Translations under genes and position numbers: made by a program
In this document: positions 26,217 through 35,288 of the stretch, in pieces
How positions within the stretch are numbered: the first letter of the stretch is position 1
Layout: each line of letters begins with the position of its first letter
The notes under the pieces: generated by a model
Seen by the model: the letters and a program-made list of their open reading frames with translations, nothing else
Database searches by the model: none
Told to the model about the DNA's origin: nothing
NCBI GenBank assembly: GCA_041576815.1
Contig: JBFGKE010000008.1
Coordinates: 1-64,000 of the forward strand
From: SG8-38 sp041576815
Lineage (GTDB): Bacteria; Myxococcota_A; Polyangia; Polyangiales; Houyiibacteriaceae
DNA: 64,000 bases
Direction: 5' to 3'

Positions 26217-27161
26217 CTACTGGTTTGGCGGGTTGATGGGCTCGTCGGCAGGCTCGAGGACGATCGCGTCGACCCGCTCGGGGTGGACCTCGGGCTTCAG
26301 CTCGGCCCGGAGGTCGGCGACCAGCTTTTCGAGCGCGGCCTCGCGTTCTTCGCGCCAAAGCTTTCTTCGAATCACCCCATTGGCCTGGTCGAGGGTCTGG
26401 AGCATCTCGGGCCGGATCCCGGTCAGCTCGATCACGCTCCACTTCCCGTCCCCGAGGTCAAGCGGACCGTCGAGGTCGCCTTTTTCTTCGAGCTCGAACG
26501 CCGCTTTTGCGAGTGTGGCGTCGATCGGCGGCGCGTCCATCTTGCCGACCAGCGCCCCGTCTTTGGTGAAGTAGAGGAGGTCACCACCACGCAGCTTGGT
26601 CTCGGTGTCCAAGCTTCGTTTTTTGGCCGTGGCGCGAAACGTCGCGCCTTTTTCGGACCTCAATTCGGCTAGAATCTCCTGGGCTTCTTTTCTACTCCCG
26701 ACCAAGATGTGTCGCGCACGACGCATCTCCGGCCGGCGAAACTCCTCGATGTTGTCGTTGTAGTACTTCTCGACGGCTTCGGCCGGCACATCGTCGGGCG
26801 TGACGGCATCTTGGAAGTCTCTTCGAATGAACAGCTGCACCAGCGTCTGGTCGAGGAACTTCACGACGGCGGGATCGTCGGCATATCCAAGCTTCTTCGC
26901 CCCCTGATAGAAGAGCTCGTTTCGAACCTTGCTGTCCGCAAGCTCTTTGATCGGGCCTGGCTCCACCAAGCGCTTACGTGCGTAGGGTGAGCGCGCATTG
27001 ATTGCGTCTTCCAAATCGCCGACGGTGATCTTTTCGCTTCCGATCGTCGCAAAGACCTTCGCGCGGCGCGCCTCGTCCTCGGGCGGTCGAGGCTGCTCGG
27101 CAAGCACTGGAATGCTCGACGCAAAACACACCACCAGAGCGATCGCTACAATCCTTCGCAT
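26217..27161 (-). CDS. Parvulin-type periplasmic peptidyl-prolyl isomerase
   Basis: A signal peptide (RRIVAIALVVCFASSIPVLAEQ) leads to a SurA/PrsA-like N-terminal helical region and a parvulin domain at about 140-250 with RRARHILV, then GGDLLYFTKDG and GDLDGPLDLGDGKWSVIEL. It probably assists folding of exported proteins. The ATG at 27161 is used; a GTG six codons earlier would also be in frame, and neither has an obvious ribosome site. 314 residues is typical for PrsA-like members. It stands alone between acyl-CoA dehydrogenase and a hydrolase. Confidence 0.87.
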   Translation of the reverse strand: MRRIVAIALVVCFASSIPVLAEQPRPPEDEARRAKVFATIGSEKITVGDLEDAINARSPYARKRLVEPGPIKELADSKVRNELFYQGAKKLGYADDPAVVKFLDQTLVQLFIRRDFQDAVTPDDVPAEAVEKYYNDNIEEFRRPEMRRARHILVGSRKEAQEILAELRSEKGATFRATAKKRSLDTETKLRGGDLLYFTKDGALVGKMDAPPIDATLAKAAFELEEKGDLDGPLDLGDGKWSVIELTGIRPEMLQTLDQANGVIRRKLWREEREAALEKLVADLRAELKPEVHPERVDAIVLEPADEPINPPNQ

Positions 27162-27194
27162 GGGGCGGGAGCGTTTCACGCGCTCACGGGAGGG

Positions 27195-28055
27195 TCAAGG
27201 TCCGTGGTCCCCGAAGAACGCCCCGAGCTCGGCGGCAAGCTCAACCGGTTTGAACCAATGGATCATGTGACCGACGTCTGGAATCTCGACGAGTCGATGG
27301 CTCTTCAGATGGGCGATGCGCGCGCTCTCGTCTTCGAGCCGAAACCCCCGCTCCCCGGCGACGATGAGGGTCGGCGCATCGATGGCTTTCAAGAGCTCTT
27401 CAAACGCGTCGGCGCGAAACGGGCGTGGGGAGAGCGTCTTGTGCAGTGGGTCGAAGGTCCACTCGATCCCCCCTTCGACGGGCCGGGTGCTCTTTTCGAC
27501 GAGAAAGAGCCCGAGCTCGTCGTCGAGCTCGGGGTTTTGAATACGCATGCGCTTCAAGGCGGCCTGCGCATTCTCCATCGGCCCCGATCGTTTGCGCCTG
27601 ACCTTGGTTACCCCGTCGAGCCATGCCCGGAGCCGGGTCGCAGGGTCGCGCGGGCTCATCTCCGGGGGCCCGATCCCCTCGACCAGCACCAAAGAGCGCA
27701 CCTTCTCGGGGCGCGCGGCCGCGTACATGACACATGCCGAACCACCCATCGAATGCCCCAACAGACGCACCGGCGGCGTGCAGAGCTGCGGCAGGAGCTC
27801 CTCGAGGTCGAGCACGTAATCCGCGAAGTGGTAGTATCCGCCCGGCCCAATCCATTGAGTCTGTCCGTGGCCGCGCCAGTCGAATGACGCCACGCCGTGG
27901 CCAGCGGCGACGAGCTCACGCGCGACCCCGTCGAAGCTCCACCCGATATCGAGGAAACCGTGGCAGAGCACGACATCGACCGGTTGCGTGCCCCAGCGGA
28001 GCACGTGGTGCCGAAGCCCGTTCGCGAGCAGGAGGTCTTCCGAGACTTGCGTCAC
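27195..28055 (-). CDS. Alpha/beta hydrolase
   Basis: 286 residues from a GTG. The nucleophile is S102 in LLGHSMGGSA, the oxyanion region is CHGFLDIGWS, and the catalytic His lies in DVGHMIHWF near the C-terminus. The acid residue is probably in the ERGF segment region but is not certain. A cap-like insertion (about 130-205) suggests a lipase or ester hydrolase; the substrate is unknown. The GTG overlaps the stop of the upstream oxidase gene (GTGA), so both are translationally coupled. Confidence 0.88.
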   Translation of the reverse strand: MTQVSEDLLLANGLRHHVLRWGTQPVDVVLCHGFLDIGWSFDGVARELVAAGHGVASFDWRGHGQTQWIGPGGYYHFADYVLDLEELLPQLCTPPVRLLGHSMGGSACVMYAAARPEKVRSLVLVEGIGPPEMSPRDPATRLRAWLDGVTKVRRKRSGPMENAQAALKRMRIQNPELDDELGLFLVEKSTRPVEGGIEWTFDPLHKTLSPRPFRADAFEELLKAIDAPTLIVAGERGFRLEDESARIAHLKSHRLVEIPDVGHMIHWFKPVELAAELGAFFGDHGP

Positions 28056-29167
28056 CGCGCGGGTTCCTCGAAGCGTCGGGGAGAAAGCGCTTGCGCTTCG
28101 CGTGAGAGGTTCTTTCCGGAAAACGCGTCGGCGATAATCTGCGCGGTGAGCGGAGCGAGCAGGATGCCGTTTCGAAAGTGTCCGCTTGCAAGGAACAGCC
28201 CCGCGATCTGCGTTTCGCCGACGAGCGGCAGACCGTCGGGGGTGCCTGGGCGAAAGCTCGACCAGTGCTCTGTCACGGCGGCCGAGCGCAGCGCCGGCGC
28301 GATGCGGGTGGCTGTGCCGATGACGTCGGCCATGCCGCCGAACGTGATGCCTCGCTCGAAGCCCACCCTCTCCATCGTCGAGCCGCACAGCACGCGGCCG
28401 TCCGGGCGGGTGACCACGTAGCCACCGGCGCCGAAGACCACTCTCCGAAAGATCGGTGGGCGCGTCTGGGTCGCGATCATCTGGCCGCGAACCGGAAAAA
28501 TCGTCTCCGCGTCCAGTGGAAGCCCCGGGATCAGCGTGGTCCAGCTGCCTGCGGCCACCACCACGCGGTCGCTGAGAAACGCTTCGCTCCCGAGCTGCAC
28601 GCCGCGCACGCGCCCTCCCTCGACGTTCACCGCGCGAACCGTCGACCCGCTCCGAAAGTGCACGCCGGCGCTTTCAGCCGCGAGCGCAACGGCCGACAAG
28701 AGCTTTTGGGGCTCGACCTGTGCGTCTTCGGGGATGCTGAGCGCGCCCAGGCTTTGCGGATTGGCAGCCGGCTCTGCCCGAACGAGCTCCTCGGGGCTCC
28801 ACCGATCGCAGCGAATGCCGTGAACTTCGAGACCGGCTGCTTGAGCATCCAGCTCGGCGAGCTCGGTTTCGTCGAAGGCGACTTTGACGACGCCGCACCG
28901 GCGAAAGCCGACGTCGACGCCGAAGAGCTCGTCCAGCTCGTCGGAGAGCTCGGCGTGGAGCTCCCGGCTTTGCCGACCCAGCTGAAGAGCCACTGCATCT
29001 TCGAATGACTCCACCGTCGGACCGAGGATCCCAGCGGCAGCCGAAGACGCTTCGGCGCCTGGCACGCTTCGCTCGAGGACGACGACCTGCGCTCCCTCCT
29101 TGGCCAACCAGTACGCGACGCTGCAGCCCATCAAGCCGCCGCCCACGATGATCACGTCCGGGTGCAT
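28052..29167 (-). CDS. thiO: Glycine oxidase-like FAD-dependent oxidoreductase (ThiO type)
   Basis: 371 residues with the N-terminal dinucleotide motif VIIVGGGLMGCSVAYWLAKEG, the DAO-family signature VVVAAGSWTTL, and a C-terminal SGHFRNGILLAPLTA block, characteristic of ThiO, which oxidises glycine to the imine used in thiazole synthesis. No other thi gene is nearby; instead it is coupled to a hydrolase, so a related amino-acid oxidase is an alternative. It lies downstream of rseP on the same strand. Confidence 0.85.
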   Translation of the reverse strand: MHPDVIIVGGGLMGCSVAYWLAKEGAQVVVLERSVPGAEASSAAAGILGPTVESFEDAVALQLGRQSRELHAELSDELDELFGVDVGFRRCGVVKVAFDETELAELDAQAAGLEVHGIRCDRWSPEELVRAEPAANPQSLGALSIPEDAQVEPQKLLSAVALAAESAGVHFRSGSTVRAVNVEGGRVRGVQLGSEAFLSDRVVVAAGSWTTLIPGLPLDAETIFPVRGQMIATQTRPPIFRRVVFGAGGYVVTRPDGRVLCGSTMERVGFERGITFGGMADVIGTATRIAPALRSAAVTEHWSSFRPGTPDGLPLVGETQIAGLFLASGHFRNGILLAPLTAQIIADAFSGKNLSREAQALSPRRFEEPAR

Positions 29168-29201
29168 TGGCCACAGGCTAATACGCGCCTCGTGCGGCGC
29201 G

Positions 29202-30254
29202 CTAGCCGAAGATGTCCCGATAGGTCACGAGGATCATCACGCCCAGCAGGAACACGATCCCAAAGGCATGCACGGCCATCTCGAAACGCTCGTTGGCGCG
29301 CCGACGCGTGACGGCCTCGTAGCCGAGGAAGATCAGGCGGCCGCCATCGAGCGCGGGGAAGGGCAGCAAGTTGAACATCCCGAGCGCGACCGAGATGAAC
29401 ATCAAGATCCAGAGAAAGGCGGGCAAACCGGCCTGCGCGGCGTCGGCGACCATCTTTCCCATCATCACTGGACCGCCGATGCCCTCGGTGCTTCGCCGCT
29501 TCACCATCTCGGCGAGCCCCGTGAGCTGCGCGACCGTCATCTGATACGGCAAGACGATCGACAGCTTTGCGGAATCCCAAACCCCCATGTTCTCGTAGAG
29601 CCGAATCATCTTTGCGCCGACGCCGATCTGACCTCGACCGCCGCGGTCAGCGGGGGTGATCGTGATCGGGGGGAGTACCTGGCCTTCGCGCTCGACGACG
29701 TACTCCGTGGGCTCTCCGGCGCGAGGCGCGGTGGCGTCGATCAGCTCCTGGACGTTTTGGATCTTCTCGCCGTTTGCCATCACGATGACATCGCCCTCTT
29801 GGAGCCCGGCCGCCGCGGCTGGCGAGTCCTCGACGACGTGGCCGACCTGCATCGGCTCGGCGGGCTGCATCGGCGGAAGCGTATCGGTGACGCCGAGCGC
29901 GAAAACGATGGCTGAAGCGGTGAGGTAGTTGGCCACCGGCCCGGCGGCAATCGTGGTCACGCGAGCAAACAGGCCCTTGTTGGGGTAGAGCTCGGGGTCG
30001 TCGGGGTCGACGTCCTCGTTCGGGTTCATTCCGGCGATTTGCACGTAGGCGAGGAACGGAATCGCCGCGACCTGGAAGACGGTCGGGCTGCCCTTCGGCT
30101 GATAGCGGAGGAGCGTCGGGCCGAACCCGATGCTGTAGCGCAGCACACGCATGCCGAACGCCCGTGCAGCCAGATAGTGACCCCCTTCGTGAATGATGAT
30201 CAGGACCGACAGCGCGACGATCGTGACAAGAACCTTGAAAACGACGCTTTCCAC
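29202..30254 (-). CDS. rseP: Site-2 zinc metalloprotease RseP (M50)
   Basis: An intramembrane protease that cuts anti-sigma factors and signal-peptide remnants. The active-site helix has HEGGH (H22, E23, H26 from the GTG at 30254), a PDZ domain in the middle (DSPAAAAGLQEGDVIVMANG), and the C-terminal NLLPFPALDGGRL motif that completes the zinc site. The start is uncertain: the GTG at 30254 gives the usual short N-terminus. Family length of about 350 residues fits. Neighbours are thiO downstream and an unknown membrane gene divergently upstream. Confidence 0.95.
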   Translation of the reverse strand: MESVVFKVLVTIVALSVLIIIHEGGHYLAARAFGMRVLRYSIGFGPTLLRYQPKGSPTVFQVAAIPFLAYVQIAGMNPNEDVDPDDPELYPNKGLFARVTTIAAGPVANYLTASAIVFALGVTDTLPPMQPAEPMQVGHVVEDSPAAAAGLQEGDVIVMANGEKIQNVQELIDATAPRAGEPTEYVVEREGQVLPPITITPADRGGRGQIGVGAKMIRLYENMGVWDSAKLSIVLPYQMTVAQLTGLAEMVKRRSTEGIGGPVMMGKMVADAAQAGLPAFLWILMFISVALGMFNLLPFPALDGGRLIFLGYEAVTRRRANERFEMAVHAFGIVFLLGVMILVTYRDIFG

Positions 30255-30364
30255 GCCCTCAGCATAACGCTCCGATCCGGTGCGTCGAGGCATCTCGAGG
30301 GGCACGCAATCCCGACGCTCGGGCCCCGCGCCCGTCTAGTCAGACTGGATCCCTACATTTCGCG

Positions 30365-30402
30365 GCGAAAACCCAGCTTCAAAAAAAAGTCCGGGTTTTC
30401 GC
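30365..30402. other. 10-bp inverted repeat in the rseP upstream gap
   Basis: GCGAAAACCC and GGGTTTTCGC flank an 18-base loop that contains eight As. It lies in a gap between divergent genes, so it is a cis-acting hairpin or operator rather than a conventional terminator. Confidence 0.35.
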
Positions 30403-30468
30403 GGATCGCTATCGCAGTTTCGGGAGGTTTTGCGTACTATCCCGCCACTCGTCGAACAGGAATAGGTT

Positions 30469-31242
30469 GTGGCTGAACATCATCGAACCCGTTTCCGCGT
30501 CGCGCTCGCCCTCTGCTGCGCGCTGGCCTTCGTCCTCTCCGCTGCCGCTCGCCCAGCAAGCGCCCAGGATGCTTTCAGCTGCATCGAGGAGCTGAGCGAT
30601 GACGAGGTGCGCTACCGGATTCGGTACATCGAAAACGAGCTCCAAGACGGCAAGAAGCACGCGACGCTTTGGCGGTACACGTGGATGAGCCTCTGGCTCG
30701 CGGGAGGTGCGGGCATGACCTGGGCCGCCGTCAATGCGTCGCAAGAAAATCGAGACTGGGACCGTTTCGGCTGGGCCTATCTCGCGGCCGGTTCGTACTT
30801 CATCGGGTTGACGCACGCGCTCATCCCGGCGCCGGGGGTCTGGGGCGCCAAGCGGATCCGGAAACAGGATGAGAGCTCGGAGGCGGCGCGCCGAGACAAG
30901 CTTCTCTACGCGACGGAGACCCTGGAGAAGGCCTCCTCCGTGCAGGCTTTCAACAGCGGCGCCCTGGGACCCGTCGGCGGACTGATCTTCGGCGTGGTCG
31001 GCGGCACCATCAAAGCCACCCAATGGAAAGGTGCGAGCCGCGGCCTCACCGCAGGAATGTACGTCGGCCCCCCGATTCTGCTCGGCCTTCAGACCGCCAC
31101 CGCTCCTCGAGAGGCCGTGATGGCGTACGAGAGCTACCGCGGCATCGCCTGCTCCAGCAAGTACTACGAGCGACACGAGGAGGGCGCGGAGTTCGACTTC
31201 AGCCTCACCCCGACCGGCGGCGGTTTCAGCGTCGCGTTTTGA
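30469..31242 (+). CDS. Exported membrane protein of unknown function, 257 aa
   Basis: A signal peptide with ASAQD cleavage near residue 33, then a mature part with a helical charged start and two or three hydrophobic stretches (about 75-90, 98-115, 165-185). A Gly-rich run VGGLIFGVVGGTI and the end SLTPTGGGFSVAF suggest beta or glycine-zipper segments. Two cysteines only. GTG start at 30469 preceded by AGGAATAGG. No family recognised. Divergent from rseP, convergent with glmU. Confidence 0.75.
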   Translation: MAEHHRTRFRVALALCCALAFVLSAAARPASAQDAFSCIEELSDDEVRYRIRYIENELQDGKKHATLWRYTWMSLWLAGGAGMTWAAVNASQENRDWDRFGWAYLAAGSYFIGLTHALIPAPGVWGAKRIRKQDESSEAARRDKLLYATETLEKASSVQAFNSGALGPVGGLIFGVVGGTIKATQWKGASRGLTAGMYVGPPILLGLQTATAPREAVMAYESYRGIACSSKYYERHEEGAEFDFSLTPTGGGFSVAF

Positions 31243-31254
31243 ACGCGTTGGCGC

Positions 31255-32670
31255 TCAGGGCTTCTTGATGCGCCGAAGCCGCGCACGAAGGCGGGCCGCG
31301 TAGCCTTCTTTGTTGTCCTGCTTCGCCCGAGAGATCGCAAGCGCGCCCTCGGGCACGTCCCTCGTGACGGTGGTTCCGCTGGCGACGTACGCGCCCTTTT
31401 TCACGGTGACCGGGGCGATGAGCTGTGTGTCGCTGCCGATGAACACCTCGTCCTCGAGGACGGTCTCGTGCTTTTGCTCGCCATCGTAGTTGCAGAAGAT
31501 CGTACCGGCGCCGATGTTGACGCCTTCGCCAATGACACCGTCCCCCACGTAAGAAAGATGGTTGACCTTGGATCCGGCGCCGAGCGTCGTCTTCTTCGTC
31601 TCCGAAAAGTTCCCCACCTTACTTCGAGGACCGAGGTTGCTCTTGGGTCGCAGGTGGCTGAACGGGCCGACCTGCGCACCTTCGCCAATCGTCGAGTCCG
31701 TGGCCACCGTGTACGGGAGCACGTTCGCGTCGCGTTCGACGATCACGTCGGTCAAGACGCAACCAGCGTCGATGTGCGCACCCGACCGGACCACGCATCG
31801 CCCGCGAAGATGCACATTCGCGCCGAGCGTTGCGCCCGCTTCGATCTCGCATTCGGCATCGACGTAGAGCGTGTCGAGGTCGACCACGCTCACCCCGCTC
31901 TTGGCGAGGGCCTCGGCAATTTTCCGGCGCAGCGCGGCGGCGGCCACCGCGAGGTCCCTTCGATCGTTGACGCCGGTGAGGTCGGTCATGTCGCCCTCCA
32001 CATCTACCACCATGCCCCGGTTGGCGGCCAGCTCCACGACGTCGGTGAGGTAGAGCTGCCCCTGCGCGTTGTCCGGTTTGATTTCCGCGATCGCCTTCCG
32101 CAGAAAGTCCACTCGAATGGCGTAGAGGCCGGGGTTGACCTCGCGGATGGCTCGCTCCTCGGGCGAGCAGTCCCGGTCCTCCACGATGCGTCGAACCGCG
32201 CCAGCGTCGTCACGGACGATTCGGCCGTACGCGCTCGGATCGTCGAGGCTCGCCGTCACGAGCCCGAGCTGCGTCCCGGCGCTCGTCGACCGGGTGACGA
32301 GCTCACGCAGGAGGCTCGGTGGGATGAGGGGACAATCGCCGTACAAAACGACGGCCCAGCCGTCGAGCGTCGGATCGGCGTCGATCGCACATCGAACCGC
32401 ATCACCCGTCCCGCGCTGTTCCGTCTGGTGTGCCGTTTCCACGCGATCGCCGAAGCGCGCCGTGAGCTCACGCTCGACGTCCTCCCGACCATGGCCGACG
32501 ACGACCGTGCACTTGGCTGCGCCGGCCTCGAACGCTGCGCGTACGACCCAAGAGACCAGTGCGCGCCCCGCGATCTCGTGCAGAACTTTCGGGAGCCGGC
32601 TCTTCATTCGCGTGCCTTCGCCCGCGGCGAGAACGATGGCGCTCCAGGGGGCGTGGGAGTCGGAGGGCAT
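31255..32670 (-). CDS. glmU: Bifunctional UDP-GlcNAc pyrophosphorylase / GlcN-1-P N-acetyltransferase GlmU
   Basis: Makes UDP-N-acetylglucosamine from GlcN-1-P in two steps. The N-terminal uridyltransferase has LAAGEGTRMKSRLPKVL (14-30), and the C-terminal half (about 255-450) is a left-handed beta-helix of hexapeptides, including KVNHLSYVGD with the acetyl-transfer histidine. 471 residues is typical. The product feeds peptidoglycan and would feed the Wlb sugar module encoded at 48624. It begins two bases after the ArsA-type stop, so the two are co-expressed. Confidence 0.96.
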   Translation of the reverse strand: MPSDSHAPWSAIVLAAGEGTRMKSRLPKVLHEIAGRALVSWVVRAAFEAGAAKCTVVVGHGREDVERELTARFGDRVETAHQTEQRGTGDAVRCAIDADPTLDGWAVVLYGDCPLIPPSLLRELVTRSTSAGTQLGLVTASLDDPSAYGRIVRDDAGAVRRIVEDRDCSPEERAIREVNPGLYAIRVDFLRKAIAEIKPDNAQGQLYLTDVVELAANRGMVVDVEGDMTDLTGVNDRRDLAVAAAALRRKIAEALAKSGVSVVDLDTLYVDAECEIEAGATLGANVHLRGRCVVRSGAHIDAGCVLTDVIVERDANVLPYTVATDSTIGEGAQVGPFSHLRPKSNLGPRSKVGNFSETKKTTLGAGSKVNHLSYVGDGVIGEGVNIGAGTIFCNYDGEQKHETVLEDEVFIGSDTQLIAPVTVKKGAYVASGTTVTRDVPEGALAISRAKQDNKEGYAARLRARLRRIKKP

Positions 32671-32672
32671 GC

Positions 32673-33815
32673 TCAGGTAGTGATGGTCAAGTACGATGCT
32701 ACTTTAGTGAGAGCCGCCAGATCGTGCACGTCTTGGTCGAAGGCGGGGACTTCGACGATGCGTGTGTCGTTGCCGATCTGCTCGCCGAGACGGTCGACCT
32801 GGGCGCGGTCGGCGACGGCCCAACGTCGCTCTGCCTGGAGTGCCTCGTCGAGCCGCGGATGGAGATCGGCGGCGTCGATCGAGGCCGGTAAGACCTCTGC
32901 GAGTGCGGATACCTGAGCAGCGGCCGAGATCGTCGGCTCGGCGATCAGGGTATGAACCTGGTTGACGATGATCGCCTCGCGATTCATGCCGGCGGCTTCC
33001 AGCTTGTCGCTGAAAAACCGTGCCTCCCCGATCGCAAGCGGGTCCGGGCTGGTCACGAGGACGAAGGCCACCTCCGGGCTTCGCAGCGCATCGGACACCT
33101 GCTCTGCCCGCTCCTTGAAACCGCCGAACAGATCGTTGATCCCGCTCACGAACTCGGCCACCTGCTCGAGGAACTCGAGCCCGGTGATTTTGCCGATGCC
33201 CTTGAGAAGAACGGTCGCTCCACGGCCGACGAGCCCGAACGCCTCCTTGCCTGCCCCTTCGAAGACCTGGAGGAACCAGCGCATTGCCGGCGAGTCGATC
33301 GCGTCGATTAAGCGCTCGGGAGCGTTGAGAAAATCGAGCGCACTCGACGTCGGCGGCGTGTCGAGGACGACCAGGTCCCACTTGGGGTCTTTACGAACCT
33401 CGTGAAGCTTTTCCATCGCCATGTATTCCTGGGTGCCCGCGAGCGAGCTGGCGACGTATTGATAGATCTGGTTGTTCAGTATTCGGTCGCGCGCCTCTTC
33501 ATCGGATGCGTACCGTTCGACGAGCCCGTCGAAGGTTCGCTTGGTATCGAGCATCATCGCCGAAAGTGAGCCGCGACACGTCAGCCCGTGGCTCTCGAAG
33601 AGCGAGCGCGGCACGTCCTGCTCGCTCGTCGTCATCTCGTCGAGGCCGAGGCTGTTCGCAAGCCGTCGGGCGGGGTCGATCGTCAGGCAGAGAACCCTGC
33701 GACCCTCCATCGCAGCGTGGACCGCCATGGCTGCTGCGGTCGTGGTTTTTCCAACCCCGCCGCTGCCGACGGTCACCACGACGCGGTGACTGCCGAGCAC
33801 CTCCGCGAGACTCAT
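32673..33815 (-). CDS. ArsA/Get3-family ATPase
   Basis: 380 residues of a P-loop ATPase in the MinD/ParA/ArsA superfamily. Walker A is TVGSGGVGKTTTAAA (deviant, K23 of GKT), LTIDPARRLANSLGL is the ArsA signature around switch I, and VVLDTPPTSSALDFLNAP is switch II. No arsenic genes are near and the metal-binding cysteines of true ArsA are not evident, so a Get3-like sorting or polarity role is more likely. It is coupled to glmU. Usual members occur as tandem pairs; the partner is not in this window. Confidence 0.85.
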   Translation of the reverse strand: MSLAEVLGSHRVVVTVGSGGVGKTTTAAAMAVHAAMEGRRVLCLTIDPARRLANSLGLDEMTTSEQDVPRSLFESHGLTCRGSLSAMMLDTKRTFDGLVERYASDEEARDRILNNQIYQYVASSLAGTQEYMAMEKLHEVRKDPKWDLVVLDTPPTSSALDFLNAPERLIDAIDSPAMRWFLQVFEGAGKEAFGLVGRGATVLLKGIGKITGLEFLEQVAEFVSGINDLFGGFKERAEQVSDALRSPEVAFVLVTSPDPLAIGEARFFSDKLEAAGMNREAIIVNQVHTLIAEPTISAAAQVSALAEVLPASIDAADLHPRLDEALQAERRWAVADRAQVDRLGEQIGNDTRIVEVPAFDQDVHDLAALTKVASYLTITT

Positions 33816-33939
33816 TGCAGCGCACCCTAGCAGTCCCGCCGAAGGTGTCGATTCTCCCGAAAATTACGGGCCTCTGCGGATTCTTTGCTCGTCCGGCCGT
33901 AGGATAATAGGCTACATACACCTACATGGGGGAGCCCCG

Positions 33940-34326
33940 ATGAACGAACGCCGCATCCGCCGCAGTCGCGATCCCTACGAGGCCTTGTGCCTACAGCTCG
34001 AGTGCTCCCGCGCCCAGGGCGAGCTGGACGCGGTGGTGGTCGCGATCGACAACGGGCTGCTCGTCGCGGGCGCCGGAGAGCGTGCCGTCTGCGAAGCGCT
34101 GGGTGCCGTCGCGCCTCTCGTGAGCTCACCGTCGTTCAACGGGCGCCTTCCGGGAGCGCTCGAAGGGCAGAGCGTCGACGTTCGTGAGGTCTCCTTCGAG
34201 GGCGAAACGATCTACGTCGCGAGCGTCGGTCGGCATGGCGGCGATCCCTGGCTCCAACAGTCGATCCGGGGCGTCCGGCGAATCCTGACCGCGCTGCCAC
34301 CGCGCGATCAGTTGCTCGTCAACTGA
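33940..34326 (+). CDS. Small protein, possibly roadblock/LC7-like, 128 aa
   Basis: A soluble protein with the pattern LDAVVVAIDNGLLVAGAGERAVCEALGAVAPLV, which recalls the start of roadblock/LC7 domains that pair with small GTPases such as MglA. The rest has DVREVSFEGETIYVASVG and a C-terminal helix. The assignment is tentative. A GGGGGAG ribosome site sits before the ATG; a GATAAT box lies at 33903. It is divergent from the ArsA-type gene and convergent with hemC (19-base overlap). Confidence 0.6.
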   Translation: MNERRIRRSRDPYEALCLQLECSRAQGELDAVVVAIDNGLLVAGAGERAVCEALGAVAPLVSSPSFNGRLPGALEGQSVDVREVSFEGETIYVASVGRHGGDPWLQQSIRGVRRILTALPPRDQLLVN

Positions 34327-35288
34327 CTCTGCAGCGCGGCGAGCTCGGCCTCGCGAATCAGGTCGTGCGCCCCCTGTGAAATCAGATGGGATGCAACCTC
34401 TTCGCCGAGCTCGTGGGCGCGCGCAACCGCCTCGGGAAGGCTCAGATCGAGATACGTGTCCGATGTAGCGGACAGCATCTGGTCTCCGTCGAAGGACGCG
34501 ACCATCGCCTCGAGCTTGAGCCGCCCTTCGCCGACGCTCGCGTGCCCGGCGATCGACGAGTGGCAGTTCCCATGAAGCTTCTGGAGCATCGCGCGTTCCG
34601 CGGTGATCTGGATCCGGGCGGTCGGGTCTTCGATCGCTCGCAGGTGCTCGACCAGCGGCTCGTCATCGGCGCGTGCCTCGATTGCAAGTGCACCTTGACC
34701 GACCGCGGGCAGGCACGTTTCCGGCGGGAGTACGGAGTGCGGCGTATCGTCAAGCAGCCCTGTGCGCGCGAGACCCGCAGCGGCGAGCACAATCGCCTCG
34801 CATTGCCCCTCGCGGAGCTTTCGGATGCGCGTTTCGATGTTGCCTCGAAGCGGTACGAAGCGGAGATCGGGGCGCCGTCGCAGGAGCTGGACCACGCGGC
34901 GTCGCGAGGTCGTTCCGACGCGAGCGCCTCGCTTGAGCGATGCGAGGTCGGTCCCGTCGATGCTGACGAGCACGTCCCGCGGATCGCGCCGCAGCGGCAC
35001 GCTCACGATGCCCATTCCGTCCGCGAGCGGGACATCGCCCGGTACGTCTTTGAGGGAATGGACCGCGAAGTCCGCTTCGCCGCGAACCACGACTGCTTCG
35101 ACCTCGCTGACGAAGAGCCCCTTGCCGCCCACGTGCGCGAGCGGACGATCCTGAATGCGGTCGCCCTTCGTTCGAACGTGGACTTCCTCGACCTCGAGAT
35201 CCGGGAAGTGGCTTCTCAGTTGTTCGCCTACCCAGCGGGTCTGAACGAGAGCGAGGTTGCTCCCTCGCGTGGCGGCGCGGAGCTTCAC
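34308..35288 (-). CDS. hemC: Porphobilinogen deaminase HemC
   Basis: Polymerises four porphobilinogens to hydroxymethylbilane in heme synthesis. Visible are RAATRGSNLALVQT at the start, the VHSLKDVP active region with its Asp, RRRVVQLLRRRP, and the cofactor cysteine C242 in HGNCHSSIAG. 326 residues. The start is the GTG overlapping the hemA stop as GTGA, so the earlier part of the open frame is not coding. Together with hemA and the ccsA-like gene it forms a heme operon. Confidence 0.95.
   Translation of the reverse strand: MKLRAATRGSNLALVQTRWVGEQLRSHFPDLEVEEVHVRTKGDRIQDRPLAHVGGKGLFVSEVEAVVVRGEADFAVHSLKDVPGDVPLADGMGIVSVPLRRDPRDVLVSIDGTDLASLKRGARVGTTSRRRVVQLLRRRPDLRFVPLRGNIETRIRKLREGQCEAIVLAAAGLARTGLLDDTPHSVLPPETCLPAVGQGALAIEARADDEPLVEHLRAIEDPTARIQITAERAMLQKLHGNCHSSIAGHASVGEGRLKLEAMVASFDGDQMLSATSDTYLDLSLPEAVARAHELGEEVASHLISQGAHDLIREAELAALQSQLTSN

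Noticed and set aside
25074..26672. Plus-strand frame spanning acyl-CoA dehydrogenase and parvulin genes
   Set aside because: Spans two genes and the operator, with no recognisable motif; a GC-driven open frame.
28052..29167. Thiamine biosynthesis operon
   Set aside because: Only the oxidase is present; no thiG, thiS or thiE in the neighbourhood.
31468..32916. Long plus-strand frame opposite glmU and the ArsA-type gene
   Set aside because: Antisense shadow; both real genes have full family motifs on the minus strand.
32673..33815. Arsenite efflux ATPase ArsA
   Set aside because: No arsR, arsB or arsC near and no cysteine triad evident; a Get3-like member is more likely.
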